From NCBI GenBank assembly GCA_030278955.1, contig JAOANR010000010.1, forward strand, positions 15,421,086 to 15,485,085: DNA of 64,000 nucleotides, given 5' to 3'. Below, piece after piece: positions 58,730-64,000 of this stretch (position 1 is its first letter; the number at the start of each line of letters is the position of its first letter). The notes beneath the pieces were generated by a model, which saw only the letters and a program-made list of their open reading frames with translations, ran no database searches and had not been told where the DNA came from. The stretch comes from Hygrophila difformis (lineage: Eukaryota > Streptophyta > Magnoliopsida > Lamiales > Acanthaceae). A program made the translations under genes and the position numbers.

Positions 58730-60800
58730 AGAGAAGAGAACAGAGATGATAGACGGAAGAGGAGAGAGACAGAGAAGAGAGGAGAAAGAGCACGAAGAAG
58801 AAACACATTCCCACAATTTGAAGCAAGCATTCATCGGAGAACAACGAGAAAGGGAGATAGACGAGGCCGAGAAAGGGAGAAAGACAAGAACATAGGATTT
58901 GTTACGGGAGAAGGCCGAGCAAGGGAGAAAGGCAAGAAAAGGCATTGCAGAAAAAGATCGATCAATCCCAAGAGGCCGACAAAGAGGTAAGATGTAATTT
59001 CAATAATTTTTTTGATTGTTGATTGAATAATGTATTAGGTTTTGTTATATATTAGGGTTTTTTGTAAGTGGGAAAACTGTAAGTTCAATTGATTTTTGTG
59101 GGAGTTTAATTGCATAGGATTTGTGAATGATTTGTGTTTGATTTATAGAATTGGTGCGGGAAGTGATTTTCAATGTTGTGATTTAACCTATGAATATAAT
59201 TCACACATAATGTATTCGGTGAAATGTTAGAATAGTTATGTTGGTTTAGAAACCTCAATTTTGAGAAACATTATTGTGTTAAATGATGAACTTTAGTGTT
59301 TTGAGAAACATTATTGAGAAAGTGGAAATCGGAAACAAACCCAAAGGTGAATTGTGAGTTGTGACTCACCATAGAACAATTTTGTATTCCCATATAGAGA
59401 GCGAGGTTCTGATGTATTTTGGAGAATTAACTACTTCACTATTAAGCAAACCTGAAATTCTGAAACCCCAAACTTAGCCAACGGTTTCATTGTCAAAAAT
59501 TTAAATTGACTCCATAAATAAATTGATAGTAAACCATTGAAGTCTGTAGATATTTGATTCTTTAAATAACCCAGCTTTTTTTAGCTTTGAACATTTCTGC
59601 ACGTAGCTCACAGTTAATGAATTGCTCAACATAAACATGGGTTTAGTTAATTTCAGTGAAATAGTTTCTCAATTCATTGATCAATGCATATTTTTGTGTT
59701 AAATGATTTAATGATTATTAATTGCTTAGCCTTTCTATTGGTTGTTGCTCGTGCTTTCTGATGAACCTTTTGCTAAATTCATGGGTATTTATTATGCGAC
59801 TTATGTCTAAATTTTGTGTAGTATGTTTCCTGATTGGTGGCTAAATAGTGGTACATTTTCTGGGTAGTGCAGTTTTAGTTCAACTTGGGATAAAAACACA
59901 TATGGATCCTGAAGAAGATACCTGGTCGAACTCAAAATCTTCATATGGATGTGAATCACTCAACAAGCCTCCAAGTAACATGTCTTTCACCGACTTCTAT
60001 TCACAGAAGCAGAAGTGAGAAGATTCAGTGTATCAAGAGTATGGGATAAGAACTGATCAATGCTTTCCTGGATTCAATCAACCATTCGGGGTCCCTAATT
60101 CAGTTCCTCAAAAGCAAAAGAAAGATCATCAAGAGATAATTCTATTGCGCTTTATATACATAATTGATAATTCTATTGTGTTTTATTTACATAATTGCTA
60201 ATTCTATTGTGTTTTACATATAATTACTAATTAACCATGATTAATAGATAATTGGGACATGAGAACAAAGATGTATCTAGTAGTTGTTTCTTCATGTTAA
60301 AATATTGCTTCAAGATTAGATTTTGACTATATATTATACTTCACTGATGCGTGGTGATAATTCTTTTAGGGGATTATTTGGATTCTCCAATCATTTTATG
60401 TTTACCCCATTGAAAGTGTTTAATGATTGTTTTCTTTGTTTCTCTAAAAGCTTGAAGCACTAAAGTGCCTTTCATCATCTTTTAACCTTTATGGTGGCTC
60501 CACCCATGGGGTTCTGATGCATGGGCCAACATATGGTCTTTTTGGTATTGTGAGGCCATCTGTAGAAAAACCTATTTTGGTCAGTTCCGTGCAGGTGAGA
60601 CAATTAGACAATGTGGCAAAGTGAGGGCTGAGGACAACTTGAAGATCTTGCTAGCTATTTTTTACATATTCACCAGCTGCAATTCATCACTTTGGGAAAT
60701 TGCTTCAAGTGCTCGTTGTTTGGCTGCATCAGTTCTATGGAGCAGCAACGGCTCATGCTGAGAGATTAATGAAGTTCAGGGAAGGTTGTTATCCTTTTGT
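58730..60800 (+). pseudogene. Decayed gene-like segment with exon-intron signals
   Basis: A purine-rich exon-like leader (58730-58986) ends at GAG/GTAAGA. An intron-like stretch ends GGTAGTGCAG at 59872. An ATG at 59902 begins 38 codons (MDPEEDTWSNSKSSYGCE...) stopped by TGA at 60016-60018, with protein-like sequence continuing beyond in frame (PGFNQPFGVPNSVPQKQ). A second open patch at about 60450-60594 ends CCGTGCAG/GTGAGA, and a third lies at about 60615-60790. I recognise no family. It could be a pseudogene or a fragment of a host gene. Confidence 0.4.
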
Positions 60801-61019
60801 TTGATTCATTAGTTGCTCGTGGTTTTTTTCTTCATATTTAGGATGCGACAAATTGATGTTTGTGCTATTTAGAATATTGTGTACTTTGAATATTTTGTGT
60901 TTGGATGTTCAATTGTGTATGTGGATGTTGGTTAGTAATTGGATGTTGCTTTTGTGTATGTATTTTGATGTTTTTGTAAGTTGCTTTGGTTGGGTGAACT
61001 TTGGAATATTATTTGTTGG

Positions 61020-61593
61020 TTAGAAGTGTACATGAAATGTGGTAAATCATATTACGCATCCTGGTAAATTGTTATGCCAAGACGTGGTAAGAAGTATAGA
61101 ATATATGTGGTAAATAATAGATAAAATCATGAAATCAGGACATGTGACGGTGAAGTGAACGGTAAATAATAGATGAAATATTGCAGTGACTTTAGGATGG
61201 TAGAAAGGACGGTTATGTTACTGTTCATTGACCGTCCCGTGCTCACTGAAATGGACAGAATGTTGGGATGGTCAGTGGGACGGTCCTGAAGTTGAAAGAA
61301 TGTTTGGGACGGTCATGGGACGTTCCTGAGGACCATCCCAGTGACCACCCCAATATATTAGTAAAGCACATGCCAACAGCATGGTAAACCATATTCCAGA
61401 AACTTGGTAAACCCATATAGTATATGTGGTAAACCATATTGGTATATGTGGTAAACATGGTATAATGTGCTAAATATATCAAAAACTTTGGTAAATAACA
61501 TATAGTATCTGTGGTAAAGCACATTGCAATAAAGTGGTAAACATACACCAGTAAACACAATCAGATATTTGTGGTAAATTCTATTGTTTGGAC
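61020..61593 (-). repeat. Degenerate GTGGTAAAC repeats (inverse of the array at the right end)
   Basis: Words such as GTGGTAAAC and GGTATATGTGGTAAA recur, the reverse complement of the GTTTACCAC units at 62590-63930. Inside, 61195-61352 carries repeated GGGACGGTC words and an inverse GACCATCCCA. Confidence 0.7.
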
Positions 61594-61918
61594 TAGGGTT
61601 GTAAACGAGTCAAATATTTTTTGTTGGATTCGTGATTCGATTCGAAATTATTCGCAATTTTGATATTCGATTAATATTTGATTCGATTCGATATTCGATT
61701 TTATATTAAATTATTCATAAATATATTACTTTATTTAGTATAATTTAAAATTTTAATAACATGTCTATATTTATTAATTAATATAAATATATTTATATAT
61801 GATATTAAAATATTAAATTTGATTTATAAATCGAGCTAAATAGTTAAGTTCAATAATTAAAATTAATTTTATTAATTATTAATCGAGCTAAATAGTATTC
61901 GATTTGTTTACAACCCTA
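61594..61918. mobile_element. hAT-type MITE
   Basis: 325 bp, ends TAGGGTTGTAAACGA and TTTGTTTACAACCCTA in inverse orientation. The 8-bp flanks GTTTGGAC (61586-61593) and GCTTGGAC (61919-61926) differ by one base. The interior repeats GATTCGAT words. Confidence 0.9.
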
Positions 61919-61984
61919 GCTTGGACTTGGTAAATCGTCATGTTTATATATGGTAAGCCTCGTATGCATAATGTGATACGGTTT

Positions 61985-62480
61985 GATGAAGATATTGACG
62001 GATAAATACACATTTGGAACTTTATTATGAGCACACAGTGAAACATATAACAGTATTCGGATATACGAACTAGTTCAAAGTGACGTTGAGCTTGTGACCA
62101 AGGAAGAACTTATAATTCACGATCTGTAGTCACCTTTACGATAGTAAGATACAATTGGATGAAAATATTAACGGATAAATACACATTTGGAACTTCATTA
62201 TGAGTACACATTGAAACATATAACAATATTCAGATATACAAATGAGTTCGAAATGACGTTGACCTTGTAATTAAGGAAGAACTTATAATTTACGATTTGT
62301 AGTCACCATTACGATACTAAAATACGATTGAGGCCCAATTAGTGAAACAAATAACAATATGTGAAAAATAACGAACGACTTCGAAGTGTATTGACCTTGT
62401 AAGTAAGAAGGAACTTCGAATTTAGGCTTCCTAGTCACCATTACGATAGTATGATACGATCGGATGAATAAATTGATAAT
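61985..62480. repeat. Tandem repeat of about 170 bp, nearly three copies
   Basis: Copies begin near 61985, 62158 and 62328. Each runs through AAATACACATTTGGAAC-like, AACATATAACA, CTTGTAA-TAAGGAAGAACTT and TAGTCACCATTACGATA words. The third copy is the most diverged. No gene. Confidence 0.75.
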
Positions 62481-62589
62481 TAAATACAAATCAACCTTAA
62501 ACCCTAAAAGCCCTAAACTTTAAAGGTTAAAAAACCCAAACCTAGAACACATCAATACTGCGACACCTCGGAGACGTGGACAAGTCTCT

Positions 62590-63930
62590 GGTTTATCACA
62601 TGTAGCATATGGAATGTACCAAGTTCTTGGTATGTGGTTTACCACGCTGTTTGTATGTGTTTTACCACAAATACCATATAGTGTTTACCAGGTTAATGAT
62701 ATATGGTTTACCACTGCATTGGTATGTGTTTTACCATAAATACCATATATTAGTACGTGGTTTAGCACACTATACCAGTATGGTTTACCATAGATACCAT
62801 ATGGTATTTACTAGGGGTGAAAGCGGGATTATATCCGAAGCCGAATTCGATATTAGCTATCCGGCGGGATTTTTCATCATTGTATCCGAACTCGAATCCG
62901 TATTCGAAAATATCCGACCGTATCCGAATCCGGAGCGATATTGATAGAATATAATCCACATTCATGGTAGCAGATATCATTTAATGTGGTAAAATATTAT
63001 GCATGTACATGGTAATGGATTAGACTATGATATGGTAAACGTAGACATATACATGATCACACTACAACACAAGATGGTAACAATATTTTCAAGAGGTGAC
63101 CATGTACAAGTTGATGACCCCCCTAAAAACATAGTAACCAATTACCGCATAATGTGGTAATGTTATAATGTATACTATGATAAAACATTAGCCTATTATG
63201 TGGTAACTCATGTGCATTTGGGTTGGTAAATTTCGGTATATGGTATTTACCAAGTTCTTGATATGTAGTTTATCATAGTATATCAATATGATTTACCACA
63301 TATACTATATGGTATTTACCAAGTTCATGGTATGTGGTTTACTACATAAATCATTCGGTCTTTACCAAGTTTTTGGTATGTGGATTACCATTGTATTAAT
63401 ATGTGTTTTACCACGGATACCATATGGTCTTTACCAAGTTCTTGGTATGTGGTTTACTACGCTATACCAATATGGTTTACCACATATACCATATGGTACT
63501 TACCAAGTTCATGGTATGTGGTTTACCACATAAATCATTTGGTCTTTACCAAGTTATTGTTATGTAGATTACCATTATATTGGTATGTGTTTTACCACAT
63601 ATATCATATGATGTTTACCAAGTTCTTGGTATGTGATTTACCTCGTTATACCAATATGGTTTACCACAGATACCATATGATATTTACTAAGTTCATGGTA
63701 TGTGTTTTACCACATAAATCATTTGGTGTTTACCAAGTTATTGGTATGTGGATTACCATTGTATTGGTATGTGCTTTACCTCATATACCATATGGTATTT
63801 ACCAAATTCTTGGTATATGGTTTACCACATATAGCATATGGTATTTACCAAGTTCTTGTTATGTGGTTTACCACTCTATTGGTATGTACTTTACCATGCT
63901 ATGGTATGTGATTTACCACATTATTTAACT
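62590..63930 (+). repeat. Satellite-like array: 184-bp unit made of eight 23-bp subunits
   Basis: The marker TTCTTGGTATGTGG or its variant recurs at 63255, 63439, 63623 and 63807, exactly 184 bases apart. Within each unit the TACCAAG boundaries are spaced 69, 46 and 69, that is 3, 2 and 3 subunits of about 23 bp, each ending TTTACCAC or TTTACCAAG. Many subunits contain ACCATATGGT-type palindromes. 62590-62812 is a more degenerate section. The long open frames here (for example 63380-63928) are only translations of the repeat. Confidence 0.88.
62813..62945. mobile_element. Short MITE-like insertion in the repeat array
   Basis: Begins TAGGGGTGAAAGCGGG, a hAT-like terminus, and is rich in ATCCGAA/TTCGGAT words absent from the array. 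The right end is not clear, so it may be truncated. Confidence 0.5.
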
Positions 63931-64000
63931 AAGCTTTGTTTATCATTAACTATTAAAAACCTTGGGGTCTAAAGTGTAACTTTTAAAAACATGGGGCTTT

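Noticed and set aside
63380..63928. Open frame of 182 codons, Tyr/Trp/Phe rich
   Set aside because: It is a translation of the 23-bp tandem repeat; since 23 is not a multiple of three, all frames are cycled through.

Overview
This window is nuclear DNA of a flowering plant, most likely a eudicot. It is AT-rich and packed with nested LTR retrotransposons, MITEs, a TRIM and a LINE, and host coding sequence is sparse. The species cannot be told from sequence alone.

About three quarters of the window (1-48890) is one four-layer nest. Layer 1, the oldest, is a decayed Ty1/copia element on the + strand. It occupies 1-535 and 45629-48890, and its integrase codon is split. Layer 2 is element A, a Ty3/gypsy chromovirus on the - strand (536-45623), flanked by a perfect 5-bp target duplication (ATTAC) inside the copia integrase. 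Layer 3a is element B on the - strand (2788-24317), an Athila-like giant element inserted in the 3' LTR of A and flanked by a perfect duplication (CTATC). Layer 3b is element C on the + strand (about 24547-36667), a sister of A lying exactly at the LTR/polypurine boundary of A. A hAT MITE (27804-28577, duplication GGCTCAAT) sits inside C.

The most unusual object is element B. It is 21.5 kb long with 3.3-kb LTRs that are about 99% alike by eye, a tRNA-Asp-type primer binding site, gag, protease and integrase, but no reverse transcriptase or RNase H. Between integrase and the 3' LTR it carries, in the same sense, five related F-box protein genes in tandem (two with an intact 5' intron) plus a relict of a sixth. 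After them comes a large unrecognised ORF of about 960 codons with nuclear-localisation-like patches and a long charged coiled coil. Because the whole unit lies between matching LTRs and a matching target duplication, the F-box array appears to have moved as retrotransposon cargo. B also has a family of short hairpins with TCGCTTTG/CAAAGCGA arms, in its LTR and just upstream of the first F-box gene, and two internal copies of its own polypurine/LTR junction, each in a hairpin.

Right of the nest (48891-64000) the sequence is less disturbed. A probable host exon on the - strand (about 49329-48992) lies next to the copia LTR. Then come MITEs, a Stowaway element, a 360-bp TRIM, a CACTA terminus, an internally deleted LINE, an LTR-like region (about 55908-58699), a decayed gene-like segment on the + strand (58730-60800), a second hAT MITE, a tandem repeat of about 170 bp, and a satellite-like array whose 184-bp unit is made of eight 23-bp subunits.

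Coordinates of nested junctions were read directly from the sequence. Family assignments rest on motif recognition without database searches.
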